Shown: piece by piece, positions 44,545-44,676 of the stretch
Position numbering within the stretch: the stretch's first letter is position 1
Layout of the letters: each line of letters begins with the position of its first letter
NCBI GenBank assembly: GCA_022820485.1
Contig: JAJEFJ010000043.1
Location: 1-44,676, forward strand
Reading direction: 5' to 3'
Source: Candidatus Latescibacterota bacterium
GTDB taxonomy: Bacteria; Latescibacterota; UBA2968; UBA8231
Length of the DNA: 44,676 nucleotides
Notes under the pieces: generated by a model
The model's database searches: none
Seen by the model: only the letters and a program-made list of their open reading frames with translations
What the model was told of the DNA's origin: nothing
Made by a program: the position numbers and the translations under genes

Positions 44545-44676
44545 GTACACGACAGTAACATGGATTGATATTGTCGGGCGCGTTTAGGTTGGTCTCGTGT
44601 TTGGTGTATGATCTGTGTGAGCTGGTCTAATCCTCGTCGAAAGAGGCTTATGGCTTTTCGTCCATGTTTTTTTATG
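44545..44676 (+). other. Sequence foreign to hsdS, possible insertion sequence end
   Basis: From about 44543 (TAAGTACACGACAGTAACATGG) the sequence is AT-richer and no longer fits hsdS. AGAGGCTT followed by ATG at 44651 opens a frame MAFRPC... that runs off the window and could be a transposase start. The family cannot be named from these few codons. Confidence 0.35.

Overview
The window is a GC-rich bacterial segment with diderm traits: a TamB-like protein is coupled to an Omp85/TamA-like outer-membrane protein. It has the gene style of uncultured, polymer- and metabolite-degrading lineages, with phytanoyl-CoA dioxygenase-like oxygenases, Gfo/Idh/MocA and zinc-less MDR dehydrogenases, TIM-barrel sugar isomerases, a creatininase-family amidohydrolase and a beta-helix protein. 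That repertoire is typical of groups such as Latescibacterota or Poribacteria. This placement is an inference from gene content only; no rRNA is present.

Layout. (1) 85-19240, minus strand: sixteen tightly packed genes running from a fumarylacetoacetate-hydrolase-family enzyme and two MFS transporters, through a PhyH oxygenase, metG and a Gfo/Idh oxidoreductase, into a catabolic run (MDR dehydrogenase, beta-propeller, TIM-barrel isomerase, EVE-domain protein, SGNH hydrolase, IolD-like ThDP enzyme, MDR dehydrogenase, PhyH-like oxygenase). It ends with polA and an apparently truncated DNA methyltransferase. The only sizeable gap (11687-12085) holds a promoter, overlapping micro-ORFs, serial hairpins and a strong terminator: a candidate structured RNA. 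(2) 19328-23084: an accessory patch. After an acetyltransferase and a small unknown gene come remnants of toxin-antitoxin modules, an HNH endonuclease, two copies of a DnaB-like 3' end, and four direct copies of a gene 3' end encoding a shared C-terminal tail. (3) 23014-25249, minus: a creatininase-family gene, queE and queC. (4) 25381-35076, plus: a DUF502 membrane protein, a zinc metallopeptidase, then an exported protein, tamB, tamA-like and a GNAT gene. (5) 35115-40176, plus: ilvD, a D-2-hydroxyacid dehydrogenase and a parallel beta-helix protein. (6) 40195-40645: ssrA (tmRNA) with promoter and terminator. (7) 40841-end: a type I restriction locus just after ssrA, with hsdR frameshifted near its 5' end and hsdS cut short in its second recognition domain.

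How it fits together. The minus-strand catabolic run looks like a pathway for a cyclic polyol or sugar-like substrate: uptake by MFS carriers, oxidation by Gfo/Idh and MDR enzymes, isomerisation by a TIM-barrel enzyme, and C-C cleavage by a ThDP enzyme resembling IolD. The substrate cannot be named from sequence. The tam operon serves outer-membrane assembly. queC/queE supply two steps of 7-deazaguanine synthesis. The most unusual signals are the structured RNA at 11750-12053, the arrays of duplicated gene ends around antitoxin remnants, and a PhyH-like protein with HxG in place of the iron-binding HxD.
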